DNA of 64,000 nucleotides from Planctomycetaceae bacterium (GTDB taxonomy: Bacteria > Planctomycetota > Phycisphaerae > Tepidisphaerales > Tepidisphaeraceae): assembly GCA_027487775.1 (NCBI GenBank), contig JAIYCY010000034.1:1-64000 (forward strand). The letters run 5' to 3'. Under the pieces are notes generated by a model, which was given only the letters and a program-made list of their open reading frames with translations, made no database searches and was not told the DNA's origin. The translations under genes and the position numbers were made by a program. This document shows, piece by piece, positions 7,626 to 16,342 of the stretch (position 1 is the first letter of the stretch; each line of letters begins with the position of its first letter).

Positions 7626-9959
7626 TTGACTGATGATCTGAACATTTCGCGTGAGCCCCAGGCGTTATCAACGCGCAGCGTGCAACCCTGGCTCCCGCGC
7701 GCTGTGGCGTGGGGAATCGCAGGGGCGATCGTAGGATCGCTCGCCGGGGCGATATGGACGGCTGCTGCGCCCAAGACCTATCGCGCCGGTGCGAGTCTGC
7801 TCATCGAACGACGAACCGCCGGCACGGAGGGCATTCTCGGTGCGAACCCAAACGCGCCAGATGCCGCCGACGTGCCTGAATCAACCGAAGCCAAAGATTC
7901 CAACCCATCGACATCAGAGATCAGTCGCGACATCGATTTCGATCGAGATGTGGCAGAGAGTCAGATTGATGTACTGAAGTCGGCGGCGGTGCTGGCGCCC
8001 GTGGTGGCGGACCTTGAGCCGGAGATGTTGCAGTTCTTCAGAGCTTCGGGCGATCCGATCGGTCTGCTGCGCGACCGGTTGGCGGCGCAAGTCGGTGCGT
8101 CGGGCGGCGTGGTGCGTGTCCATCTGTCGAGCCGGGGCGAACTGGCGATGCTGGGCGAGGAGTTGCCTCGCGTCTTGGATGCAGTGGTCGATAGCTTTTT
8201 GAGTTACCACGATCGCCGCAACGACGAAGCCGCCGCTGCCATTCGCAACAAACTGGCGGGCGAACTGGAGGAAGCTCAACGCGGACTGCGGGCGATCGAG
8301 ACTGATTTGGCTCACCATCGCAACTCCACCGCGCCGAGCAGCGATCGCGGGCGCCTTCGAGAACGCTTTTCCACACTCGAAGGCGTTTTGGTCGCCGCTG
8401 AAGAAAAACTCGAAGCCGCTCGAATGCGCTATGACCAGAGCGTGCAACGCGCTGGCGTGGAGCGCGACGCACTCGACGCGGCCGAACTCGAAGCCGCGAT
8501 GGTCAACAGCGAAAGCGACGAGGACGCCCGAGTCGGCGAAATCGACGCGCTGCGGCGGCAACTGGATCAACTCGCAAAGAACTATCTGCCCAATCATCCG
8601 AGCGTGATCCGCGCACGACAGCGATTGAAACAGGTGGCGCTTGCAGACGTCGGCTTTACACGCCTCGAATGGCAGCAGGCAGGGCAACGCGTCAAGGATT
8701 TGAGCAGTCAGATCGAGTCGGTCGCTCGAAGCGTGGATCGTGCAGACGCCGACGCACGGGAGGAATCGAGGTTGCAGGATGAAGTGGATCGACGCAGAGA
8801 GGTGGTGAACTCGCTCGACCGAACCCTACGTGAACAGGTCGCGCGAGCAAGGCTCGGGTCGGTGGCGGTCGAAACGCTCGGACCGGCGTCGCTGGATGTC
8901 ATGCGCGATCCGCCCACGCCCCGCATGAATCAGCTCGTGCCGGTGGGTGCAGGCGCGGGGGCTGGCCTGGGACTTCTCATGGCGACGATCGGCTGGCTCG
9001 CGTCGGGGGGCGGGTCGGGATGGAGTGCGGGCGCAGGCTCGAATCGGGCGATTCGGTCGCGCGATGTGGAGGCGATGGAACGCGAAAACCTTGGTGGGAA
9101 AAATGCCGACGGCGCTGCGCGAGTGGGGACGCAGGCGCGCAGCGCGGGGGATCTTAGGGAGGGACGACGTTCGGGCACGCAGCAATCCCAGGATGCAGGC
9201 CGACCAGGCGATGGTCGAGGCCTGCTGGAGCATATGAAGTTTCTCGGCAGCATGCCCGTGGCTGCGGGTCAGTCGCTCTTGGAGGCGAGCTGGTCGAGCG
9301 AGGTCGATCCCGCCGGGGTGACGAGCCGCGCAACACGCGCGCTGCGGAAACGGATCGAGATCGGCGGGCTCTTGCCCGCGACACTCGCGGTGGTGCCCGT
9401 CGAATCGTCGTCGGAAGGGATGGTGGTGGCATCGAATCTCGCAAGTCTTTTGGCGAGCGAAGGTAGACGCGTGTTGCTGGTGGATGCAGGGATCGATCGG
9501 GGCGTGATGGAACGTGTGCACGAGGTGGTGAAAGGCGTTCCCGGGTTGGCGGAAGTGTTGTCTGAGCGTGCGGAAATCGACACGTCCGCGCGGTCGAGCG
9601 GAGTCGCCGGACTGGACGTGATGCGGGCGGGTGTCATCGGATCGACGGAGGCGAAGCCCGGTGCAACGGGGGAAGAAGCCGGCCGCGGGGTCAGGGATTT
9701 GCTCGACTCGCCTCGCATGGGATTGTTCCTGACCGAGTCGGCGGCCCGGTATGACCATGTGATTTTCAGTTGTCCTCCGGTAGAGTCAGACGACGACGCA
9801 AGACTTGTGGCGGCGTTGACGGATGCGACAATCGTGGTGGCCCGAGCGGGGGTGACGAGCCGCTCCAAAGTGGCTCAGGCACGAGACTTGCTCCTCATGC
9901 TGGCAGCGAATGTGCTTGGATTGGTCATTTGCGATGAGTTTGCCGGTTCTGATGACTGA
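7626..9959 (+). CDS. Wzz-type chain-length protein fused to a degenerate tyrosine-kinase domain (777 aa)
   Basis: The layout is that of polysaccharide co-polymerases with a BY-kinase. A membrane helix lies at about 28-47, a long coiled coil from about 200 to 420, the PRMN segment and a second helix at about 437-458, then a P-loop-like domain from about 575. The nucleotide-binding motifs are eroded. Where Walker A should read GKS/T there is VESSSEGMV. The Walker B aspartate is lost (VIFSCPPV), and no C-terminal tyrosine cluster is seen. LLVDAG (about 617-622) keeps the Walker A' aspartate. It probably controls exopolysaccharide length without kinase activity. The start is TTG, preceded by GAGAG. 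Confidence 0.85.
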   Translation: MTDDLNISREPQALSTRSVQPWLPRAVAWGIAGAIVGSLAGAIWTAAAPKTYRAGASLLIERRTAGTEGILGANPNAPDAADVPESTEAKDSNPSTSEISRDIDFDRDVAESQIDVLKSAAVLAPVVADLEPEMLQFFRASGDPIGLLRDRLAAQVGASGGVVRVHLSSRGELAMLGEELPRVLDAVVDSFLSYHDRRNDEAAAAIRNKLAGELEEAQRGLRAIETDLAHHRNSTAPSSDRGRLRERFSTLEGVLVAAEEKLEAARMRYDQSVQRAGVERDALDAAELEAAMVNSESDEDARVGEIDALRRQLDQLAKNYLPNHPSVIRARQRLKQVALADVGFTRLEWQQAGQRVKDLSSQIESVARSVDRADADAREESRLQDEVDRRREVVNSLDRTLREQVARARLGSVAVETLGPASLDVMRDPPTPRMNQLVPVGAGAGAGLGLLMATIGWLASGGGSGWSAGAGSNRAIRSRDVEAMERENLGGKNADGAARVGTQARSAGDLREGRRSGTQQSQDAGRPGDGRGLLEHMKFLGSMPVAAGQSLLEASWSSEVDPAGVTSRATRALRKRIEIGGLLPATLAVVPVESSSEGMVVASNLASLLASEGRRVLLVDAGIDRGVMERVHEVVKGVPGLAEVLSERAEIDTSARSSGVAGLDVMRAGVIGSTEAKPGATGEEAGRGVRDLLDSPRMGLFLTESAARYDHVIFSCPPVESDDDARLVAALTDATIVVARAGVTSRSKVAQARDLLLMLAANVLGLVICDEFAGSDD

Positions 9960-10382
9960 AGCGTTAAGGTCCGGTCAATGTTTGCCCAAAACGTATGGAG
10001 ATCCGTGAGTTTATAGTCGCTTTCGAGGCATCTCCATCCGATGCTTCGCGGGCAGTTGAGTCGATGTGCCCAATAAATGGGCATCTTGCGACGATGGTTC
10101 GACGTCCGATTACGTGCCGTGCTGGACGTGTTGCATCGGACATCGTAAGAAGGATCGTGGTGAGAAGGATCGTACGACGGGCGAAGATCTGTTCGACCGT
10201 CGGACGAAGGACGATCGGAATGAATGAACGAATGATGTCGAAGGACCTATTTGTTGGAGAAATCAAAGTTTGTGACAGTCGGCCTTGAGTGATTGGTCCG
10301 TCTGTTCGATGAATGCGTTAGCAGGATGCGAAGGTTTTGGAGAGGCCTTCGTATCGAGTGGATGTCAGGAAGGGAGAAGAAA
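9960..10382. other. Gene-free stretch between wzz-type and sugar-transferase genes
   Basis: I see no convincing gene. The sequence AGAAGGATCGT occurs twice within about 15 bases near 10150. Short open frames here have no recognisable features. The Shine-Dalgarno for the next gene (GGAG at 10373-10376) closes the stretch. Confidence 0.4.
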
Positions 10383-12017
10383 ATGCAAGGATCACACCCG
10401 CGCGACGGCCAAGTGCCGCCGGCGCGTAAGACAAATTCGACCACGCGCCTGACCCCCGCACCCGCGCCTCATCGATCCGGCCAAGATCGAACTGGCCAAG
10501 ATCGAACTGGCCAAGATCGAACTGGCCGGGCAACTCAAGACGCGATCACGCAACCCGCGACGTCTAACCATGGAACTGCACAATCTCTAAGCACATTCTC
10601 TTCTCTCAGCAGACAGTCTCCACTCAGCAAACATTCACCGAGCCATCACGGGCGACCTGCCCCAACCAACCCTTCGTCCAGACATCAATCCACAAACCCA
10701 ATGCCCGACCTCGATATCCACGTCCCGGCCCGACGCAGTCTCGCCGAAATCTTCAATGCCGAACAAATGGGACACGTCCTACGCCGCGAGCGCGGACGAT
10801 GCGATCGCAGCCACTCGCAGATGTCGCTGGTCGTCCTGCGATTGCAGGACCGAACGAGCAAACGCGACCTGCAGAAACTCGCCTATCGCGTGATGAAACT
10901 CGTCCGCGAAACCGATGAGATCGGATATCTGAACGAACACACGCTGGGCGTGGTGTTGCCCGATACCGATCCGATCGGCGCGTCGATCTTCGTGTCGCGA
11001 ATCAAACAGGTCACGCAAGGCCGCGCCTGGGACCCGACGTGCGTCGTGTATGCCTATCCAGAGGCCCCTGTCGCTCCATCAAACGACGACGAGAACCATC
11101 AGCCCCCGACCGGCGGGCCCCGCAGGCCGAATCGGACCACCAGCAGCCCGGACGATTCCGGCATGCCGCTCGACACCTCGGACCTCTTCGCAGGACCCAA
11201 CGCACAACCGCTCAGCGATCCGCTGGCCAACGCACAACCCGGCAAATCGCAATCCAAACCGCCAGGCCATTCGGATCGATCGATTGATTCAAAACATTCC
11301 GAAGTTTCAGTTATGAGCGAACATGACTCCGCGATCGTTCATCGCGAACCGACCTACGCCGACGATCCGCCCATCGCTGCCGTCAAGATCAAGCCGCTGA
11401 ATGACCTCTTCCGCCAACCCCTGCCTTGGTGGAAACGCGCACTCGACATCGCCGTCTCAGGATCTGCGATCGTCGCCCTAAGCCCCGTGATGGCGGCCGC
11501 CGCGCTCGCCATCCGGCTCGACTCGCCCGGACCCGTCGTCTTCCGACAACAACGCGCCGGTATCGCAGGCCGACCGTTCACCATCTTCAAGTTCCGCACC
11601 ATGTGCATCGACGCTGAAGCCAAACAACGCGCACTCAAAAAGTTCAGCGAACAAGACGGACCCGCCTTCAAAATCAAAAACGACCCACGCATCACACGCA
11701 TCGGGCGATTCCTCCGCAAATCCTCCATCGACGAACTCCCACAACTCTTCAATATCTTCAACGGAACAATGACACTCGTCGGCCCGCGACCGCTCCCGAT
11801 GCACGAGGCCGAAGCATGCCGGGGATGGCATGCCGCTCGCCACGACGTCACCCCCGGACTCACCTGCATCTGGCAAGTCCACGGACGAAGTCGAGTCAAA
11901 TTCGAAGAATGGATGCGCATGGACATGCGCTACGCACGCAAACGAAGCCTCTGGCGCGATCTCAAACTCGTCCTCAGCACCGTGCCCGCCGTACTCCTTA
12001 GACGCGGCGCCAACTAA
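10383..12017 (+). CDS. Undecaprenyl-phosphate sugar transferase with GGDEF-like N-terminal region (544 aa)
   Basis: The C-terminal 200 residues are a bacterial sugar transferase. They show WWKRALDIAVS with its membrane helix, then FRQQRAGIAG, FKFRTMCIDAE, RKSSIDELPQL, LVGPRP and TPGLTCIWQVHGRSR. Such enzymes start polysaccharide synthesis by moving a sugar phosphate to undecaprenyl phosphate. A central segment from MPDLD (about residue 107) to about 220 resembles a GGDEF-fold domain without the GGDEF signature. The first 106 residues are disordered and include a 15-nt repeat. I used ATG 10383 because of its GGAG at 6 nt. ATG 10701 (438 aa) is the alternative, as codon use before it looks non-coding. 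Confidence 0.85.
   Translation: MQGSHPRDGQVPPARKTNSTTRLTPAPAPHRSGQDRTGQDRTGQDRTGRATQDAITQPATSNHGTAQSLSTFSSLSRQSPLSKHSPSHHGRPAPTNPSSRHQSTNPMPDLDIHVPARRSLAEIFNAEQMGHVLRRERGRCDRSHSQMSLVVLRLQDRTSKRDLQKLAYRVMKLVRETDEIGYLNEHTLGVVLPDTDPIGASIFVSRIKQVTQGRAWDPTCVVYAYPEAPVAPSNDDENHQPPTGGPRRPNRTTSSPDDSGMPLDTSDLFAGPNAQPLSDPLANAQPGKSQSKPPGHSDRSIDSKHSEVSVMSEHDSAIVHREPTYADDPPIAAVKIKPLNDLFRQPLPWWKRALDIAVSGSAIVALSPVMAAAALAIRLDSPGPVVFRQQRAGIAGRPFTIFKFRTMCIDAEAKQRALKKFSEQDGPAFKIKNDPRITRIGRFLRKSSIDELPQLFNIFNGTMTLVGPRPLPMHEAEACRGWHAARHDVTPGLTCIWQVHGRSRVKFEEWMRMDMRYARKRSLWRDLKLVLSTVPAVLLRRGAN
10479..10523. repeat. Tandem repeat, 3 x 15 bp
   Basis: GGCCAAGATCGAACT occurs three times in perfect tandem at 10479, 10494 and 10509. 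If the long form of the sugar transferase is made, it encodes three copies of the five-residue unit QDRTG. Otherwise it lies in the leader of that gene. Confidence 0.9.
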
Positions 12018-12059
12018 GCTTCAAGCACGATGCTTCAAGCACGATGCTTCAAGCACGAC
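12018..12059. repeat. Tandem repeat, 3 x 14 bp, starting right after a stop codon
   Basis: GCTTCAAGCACGAT repeats at 12018, 12032 and 12046 (last base changed), beginning at the base after the TAA of the sugar-transferase gene. A related, weaker copy (GCTTCACGCACGAT) follows near 12074. Confidence 0.9.
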
Positions 12060-12181
12060 GCTGTACGCGCGGCGCTTCACGCACGATGCTTCCCCTCCAC
12101 TGCATTCCACGCAGGCCCATAAGCCCATTGGCATTCTCCGACGCGGCAGCTTAGCTTTTCCGCTCCAAGGAGAAGCCCAAC

Positions 12182-13186
12182 ATGATTCGAATCGCAATCG
12201 TCGGATGCGGCGGAATGGCCAACTGGCACGCCTCGGTGCTCAAAAACATTCCTGAATGCAAAGTCGTCGGACTCGTCGATGTCGATCCCAAAAGAACCGC
12301 CGAGTTCAAGCAAAAATACTTTAGTGACGCCTTCGAACTCTCCGACTACGAACAACTCTTTCACCATCCGCCACAACCGATCGACGCCGTCGTTCTCGTC
12401 ACGCCCCACACGCTTCACTACGCTCAAGCCAAGCGTGCTCTCGAGGCTGGGCTTCACGTGCTCTGCGAAAAACCCATGGTCACCGACAGCCGACACGGCT
12501 ACGACCTCTGGAAAACCGTCAAAGCCACCGGCAAACATCTGGGCATCACCTTCCAGGCCCCCTACTGTGCCGAGTATCAGGCGATCAAAAAACTCCGCGA
12601 CTCAGGACAACTCGGCAAACCGCAACTGATCCAGGGATGGCTCGCACAGGGCTGGCTCAAGGCAACTGCAAACACATGGCGGCAGGACCCCGCCCTCTCG
12701 GGCGGTGGGCAGATGTACGACAGCGGATCTCACGTGCTTAACGGCATGATGTGGATCATGAACGAACCCGTCGTCGAGGTCGCTTGCCTCATCGACAATC
12801 TCGGCGCGGCCGTCGACATCAACGGCGTCGCAATCATGCGATTCAAAAGCGGCGCGATGGGCAGTGTCGCCATCGGCGGAAACTCGCCCGGCTGGAACGT
12901 CGATATCCGCCTGCAAACCGATCGCCTCCAAGTCCGTACGGGCCCACACGGAGGGTATCTCGAGTGTCACCGACACGGCAAACCCTTCTATCCCGAAGTC
13001 CCTTTCGATGAATCGCCCAGCGCTTTCACGCCCCACCTCAATTTCATCCGCACGCTCCTCGGCACCGAACAACCACAAGCTGTCGTTCGGCACGGCGTAC
13101 TGCTCAGCGTGCTGATGGACGCTATGTACGAATCCGCACGCACCCAAAAGCCCATGAAAGTAGAACCCGTGCCGGATGTCCTTTAA
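12182..13186 (+). CDS. Gfo/Idh/MocA-family oxidoreductase (334 aa)
   Basis: This is an N-terminal Rossmann fold with IAIVGCGGMANWHA (residues 4-17) and the family signature CEKPMV (about 95-100), which supplies the catalytic lysine of the EKP motif. GGGQMYDSGSHVLN in the C-terminal alpha/beta domain carries the substrate-side aspartate/histidine pair. Such enzymes oxidise or reduce sugars, inositols or related cyclic polyols with NAD(P). The substrate cannot be told from sequence. A strong Shine-Dalgarno (AAGGAG) precedes the ATG. It is one of three paralogues in the window (also 26169 and 41003) and follows polysaccharide genes, so a nucleotide-sugar or polysaccharide-derived substrate is plausible. 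Confidence 0.9.
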   Translation: MIRIAIVGCGGMANWHASVLKNIPECKVVGLVDVDPKRTAEFKQKYFSDAFELSDYEQLFHHPPQPIDAVVLVTPHTLHYAQAKRALEAGLHVLCEKPMVTDSRHGYDLWKTVKATGKHLGITFQAPYCAEYQAIKKLRDSGQLGKPQLIQGWLAQGWLKATANTWRQDPALSGGGQMYDSGSHVLNGMMWIMNEPVVEVACLIDNLGAAVDINGVAIMRFKSGAMGSVAIGGNSPGWNVDIRLQTDRLQVRTGPHGGYLECHRHGKPFYPEVPFDESPSAFTPHLNFIRTLLGTEQPQAVVRHGVLLSVLMDAMYESARTQKPMKVEPVPDVL

Positions 13187-13392
13187 CGCCAGTTCTCGAA
13201 ACCTCCCACGCCGACACCAGCATGTAGATGTCGTCGTCGATATCTGTTGGATGAACACCAACGCGAGACACTATTTGAGTGTGAGTCGATATCGACCCCG
13301 TTCGGACGCCCCAACCGATCCGCATAGGAAATCGCGACGCCCGCGACTTTTGCCACGTCGCTAGGCGTCCGGTTATTCTCTGAACCCGAACT

Positions 13393-13827
13393 ATGGCCAC
13401 TTCCCTCTGTGATTCGTGCGTAGCGCTTTGCTGCCGCTACTTTGCCCTGCAGATCGATCGCCCCAAAAAGGCGGCGGACTACGACAACATCCGATGGTAT
13501 CTCGTCCACGACAACGTCGTCGTCTTCATCGAAAAGGGTAAGTGGTTCCTCGCCGTCCTCAATAAATGCAAGCACCTTCAGCCCGACAATCGTTGCGGCA
13601 TCTACGAAACACGCCCACGCATCTGCCGCGACTACACCACCGACAACTGCGAATACCACAGCATCGAATACGACTACGAACAGATCTTCACCAGCGCAGA
13701 ACAACTCGTCGCCTACGCCAACGAACAACTCGGCCATTCGATGATCTACAAACCACGCGCGCCGCGAAAAGTCGCACGCGCGAAAATCGTCAAAGGCAAG
13801 AAACGCGTCCGACTCAAAGTCGTCTGA
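13393..13827 (+). CDS. YkgJ-family cysteine-cluster protein (144 aa)
   Basis: The N-terminus CDSCVALCC followed by CKHL, CGIYETRPRICRDY and C further on is the cysteine pattern of the YkgJ/UPF0153 family, which is thought to bind a metal or an Fe-S cluster. The enzymatic role of the family is unknown. The C-terminus is strongly basic (PRAPRKVARAKIVKGKKRV), which could contact nucleic acid. It lies in a run of plus-strand genes and is separated by about 75 nt from the HYExAFE gene. Confidence 0.85.
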   Translation: MATSLCDSCVALCCRYFALQIDRPKKAADYDNIRWYLVHDNVVVFIEKGKWFLAVLNKCKHLQPDNRCGIYETRPRICRDYTTDNCEYHSIEYDYEQIFTSAEQLVAYANEQLGHSMIYKPRAPRKVARAKIVKGKKRVRLKVV

Positions 13828-13902
13828 GTCGTCTCGATGATCCGATCGACAGAGTCGTTTCTCGTCTGGTTCGACCGGCGGATTTGAGGGGAGCGTGCAG
13901 TG

Positions 13903-14400
13903 ATGGCCGACCGATCCGTTCATTACGAGGCCGCCCTCGAAGGGCTGCTACGCGAGCGCGGCATCGCTTACGTCGCTGTCGATGAAGCCAAACGCGCGCT
14001 TCACGTCCAGGGAAATCTCAAAAGCTTCGACTTCGTCGTCTATTCACAAAACGGACCAAACCTGCTCGTCGACGTCAAGGGACGCCAGTGTCGCACCAAC
14101 AGCAGCCGACGCAGCTTCCAAACCTGGGCGGAACAATCCGACGTCGAAGACCTCATCCAATGGCAGAAAGTCTTCGGTGATGGCTTCGTCGGCGTACTTC
14201 TTTATGTCTACTGGATCGATCCGCCCATCGCGCCGGAAGAAGGCATGTTCCTCTTTCGCGATCGTTGGTACTGGATGTTCGGCGTGGGCATCGACGACTA
14301 CCGATCCGCCATGCGAACACGCAGCGCCAAGTGGAAAACCGTCAGCCTGCGGGCGGGAGATTTCCGTCAGCTTGCTCGTCCGATCGACCAATGGTTATGA
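13903..14400 (+). CDS. HYExAFE-type protein with PD-(D/E)XK-like core (165 aa)
   Basis: The sequence begins HYEAALEGLLRERGIAYVAVDE, matching the HYExAFE family described from planctomycetes. It continues FDFVVYS ... LLVDVKGR. The aspartate in FDF followed by DVKGR on the next strand is the D...(D/E)xK arrangement of restriction-endonuclease-fold nucleases. I infer this from the motif only, and no activity is known to me. GAGGGGAG lies about 10 bases before the start. A GTG three bases earlier (13900) is an alternative. The stop overlaps the start of the next small gene. Confidence 0.75.
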   Translation: MADRSVHYEAALEGLLRERGIAYVAVDEAKRALHVQGNLKSFDFVVYSQNGPNLLVDVKGRQCRTNSSRRSFQTWAEQSDVEDLIQWQKVFGDGFVGVLLYVYWIDPPIAPEEGMFLFRDRWYWMFGVGIDDYRSAMRTRSAKWKTVSLRAGDFRQLARPIDQWL

Positions 14401-14663
14401 TGCACCACATGAAGTCTTCGACTCGCATTCCGACTCGCACCCTGCTCGCGGGGTGCGCCGTCACCCTGGCGCTTCTCGCTTCACCCACAACCGCCCACGC
14501 GCAGGACGAAGAAGAAGGCCCGCCCGATGCCCGACTCGGCGGATTCACTCAGGAGGTCAAGACCGAAGGGGGAAACATGGTCCAATGGTTCACGCTCTTC
14601 GGCATGGGCATCATCGGCCTTTCCGTACTCTTCATCGACGCCAAAAGAACGCACCTCGACTAA
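14400..14663 (+). CDS. Small secreted or membrane protein (87 aa)
   Basis: A typical signal peptide (basic MKSSTRIPTR, then LLAGCAVTLALLASPTTAHA) is followed by an acidic stretch (QDEEEGPPD). A single membrane helix, WFTLFGMGIIGLSVLFI, ends close to the C-terminus DAKRTHLD. The final helix recalls the first helix of ExbB/TolQ-type proteins, but the protein is far too short to be one. Four in-frame ATGs (14391, 14397, 14400, 14409) are possible. I chose 14400 because it overlaps the preceding stop. It heads a set of three small exported proteins. Confidence 0.65.
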   Translation: MHHMKSSTRIPTRTLLAGCAVTLALLASPTTAHAQDEEEGPPDARLGGFTQEVKTEGGNMVQWFTLFGMGIIGLSVLFIDAKRTHLD

Positions 14664-14767
14664 TTCACGACCCGCATCCTTCCAAACCCGGCCCAACCCT
14701 CGCGACCTTCAGGTGTCTGACTGTCGTCGCTACCATCAACCCGAACTCTTACCGGAGACCGCAAAAC

Positions 14768-15103
14768 ATGAAACGTCCCGGATCCAAACCCGTGATGGGC
14801 ACACTCGTGCTCGTGAATGTCATCCTCCTCGGCACACTCGCATGGCGGGTATCGACCGATACACCTGCCGAAGCCCAAACGCGAAGACCCGGCGAATATC
14901 TGATGGTCGACGGCGAAGCCAGCGGCGCAAGCGTCGATGTCATCTACGTCCTCGATGTCGCCAACGGTGAACTCGGTGCGATCGCCCCGAACAATCAGGA
15001 TAAACTCAGCTCCATCCCAGTCATCAACCTCAATCAAATCTTCGACGCCGCCATGCAGGCCAATCAGCCCGCCGCTCCGGCAGGACGACGCCGCAGCAAC
15101 TGA
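14768..15103 (+). CDS. Small membrane-anchored extracytoplasmic protein (111 aa)
   Basis: A basic start MKRPGSKPVMG and hydrophobic segment TLVLVNVILLGTLAW form a signal anchor. The exported part reads YLMVDGEASGASVDVIYVLD, then GELGAIAPN, which looks like an all-beta unit. The protein encoded at 15198 has the same order of elements (YQLVTGR ... YILDNRTGYVAIFTPEN), so the two are probably paralogues. GGAG lies 12 nt before the ATG. No known domain is recognised. Confidence 0.7.
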   Translation: MKRPGSKPVMGTLVLVNVILLGTLAWRVSTDTPAEAQTRRPGEYLMVDGEASGASVDVIYVLDVANGELGAIAPNNQDKLSSIPVINLNQIFDAAMQANQPAAPAGRRRSN

Positions 15104-15120
15104 CCCCCTTTCAACAACGC

Positions 15121-15162
15121 CACCGCGCCGAAGTCACCGCGCCGAAGTCACCGCACCGAAGA
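15121..15162. repeat. Tandem repeat, 3 x 14 bp, just after a stop codon
   Basis: CACCGCGCCGAAGT at 15121 and 15135 is followed by a diverged third copy at 15149. The array starts 18 nt after the stop of the preceding gene. Confidence 0.85.
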
Positions 15163-15197
15163 TCGATCAACAAACAATTCCCGAGAGTGAGCCTCAA

Positions 15198-15494
15198 ATG
15201 TTCAATCGCCGCACATTCACACTCGCAGCCCTCATCACCACCGCCCTTCTGCTGACCGCCGCCCATCTGCGTTTCGAGCCGGTCGCCCACGCCGAAGCCG
15301 TCGTCGGGCGCGACTATCAACTCGTCACAGGGCGCGTCATCAAGGGCGGAGAAGGCCTCTACATCCTCGACAACCGAACCGGATACGTCGCCATCTTCAC
15401 ACCCGAAAACACCGGCGGCGGCATCCAACTTCGAGTCAAGGACGTTCGCCCCATGGCCGAACTCATGAGCCCCGAAGGCGCCCGCGCTCGCTGA
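15198..15494 (+). CDS. Small secreted protein, likely paralogue of the preceding one (98 aa)
   Basis: The N-terminus MFNRRTFTLAALITTALLLTA is a signal peptide, probably cleaved after AHA (HAEAVVGRDY). The mature part carries the same layout as the 14768 protein: a YQLVTG strand, LYILDNRTGYVAIFTPEN, then a short C-terminal strand. GAGTGAG precedes the ATG. No family is recognised. It sits directly upstream of ruvA, but the gap of 57 nt and unrelated cell location suggest chance proximity. Confidence 0.7.
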   Translation: MFNRRTFTLAALITTALLLTAAHLRFEPVAHAEAVVGRDYQLVTGRVIKGGEGLYILDNRTGYVAIFTPENTGGGIQLRVKDVRPMAELMSPEGARAR

Positions 15495-15551
15495 ACGCTT
15501 TCGCTCGCCAAGCGCTTCTCGCGCTCGCACGCTCCAAAGGCCTCTCGCAGC

Positions 15552-16181
15552 ATGATCCGAAAAATCACCGGAACACTCGCCGCCGCGCTCGATGCGTCGA
15601 TCGACCTCGCAGTCGGACCGATGACGCTCGGCCTGCTTGTGCCCGCGTGCGACCTCGATCATTACCGAGCCAGAATCGGTCGCGAGGTCGAACTCCATAC
15701 GCTTCTCTACCTTGAAGGCGACGCCAGTCGCGGAAACCTCGAACCACGCCTCATCGGCTTCCTCTCCCCTGAAGATCGAGCCTTCTTCGATCTCTTCACC
15801 ACCGTCAAAGGCATCGGCCCCAAGACCGCGCTACGCGCGCTTACCGAGCCCGTGGGCACGCTCGCAGCACACATCGAATCACGCGATGCCCGCGCACTGA
15901 CCAAGCTCCCCGGCATCGGCAAACGAACCGCCGAACTCATCGTCGCTGAGCTTGCGGGCAAATGCGTGAAGTTTGTCACCGGGCCGATTCGTCCCGTCCC
16001 CACACCCACTCGCACCATACCCACCGGCCCCGACGAAGACGCACTCCAAGCCCTCATCCGACTCGGCGAGCGGCGCAGCGACGCCGAAGTCCTGCTCACC
16101 CGCGCCCGTACCGCCCTACCGGAGTCGGCAGACCTCAACCAACTCGTCACCGAAATGCTCCGCCAAAGAGCCGCCCGATAG
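15552..16181 (+). CDS. ruvA: Holliday junction branch-migration protein RuvA (209 aa)
   Basis: An N-terminal OB-like domain (MIRKITGTL, YLEGD) precedes two helix-hairpin-helix motifs, VKGIGPKTA (85-93) and LPGIGKRTA (119-127). A linker and the C-terminal domain III (DALQALIRLGERRSDAE) follow, which contacts RuvB. The usual MI-x-x-(I/L)-x-G start is kept. RuvA tetramers bind four-way junctions and load the RuvB motor during recombination repair. ruvB and ruvC are not adjacent in this window. Confidence 0.95.
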   Translation: MIRKITGTLAAALDASIDLAVGPMTLGLLVPACDLDHYRARIGREVELHTLLYLEGDASRGNLEPRLIGFLSPEDRAFFDLFTTVKGIGPKTALRALTEPVGTLAAHIESRDARALTKLPGIGKRTAELIVAELAGKCVKFVTGPIRPVPTPTRTIPTGPDEDALQALIRLGERRSDAEVLLTRARTALPESADLNQLVTEMLRQRAAR

Positions 16182-16342
16182 CACGTGATCATCGCTCAGG
16201 CCCGCGTTTTGATCGGACGAAGAACCGCCTCCCCGAACTTCTTCATGGCGATCGGACTGGTCATCCGCCGAAATCCGGCCCGATGGCCTGCGAGGAAATG
16301 ATCTCTCCCCGACCCGTGATCCAGACGATACAATCAAGAAGA

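Noticed and set aside
16182-16342. Extension of the SseB-domain gene upstream into ruvA
   Set aside because: The extra residues are the alternative frame of ruvA (Pro/Arg/His-rich), and ATG 16343 gives a sensible protein.
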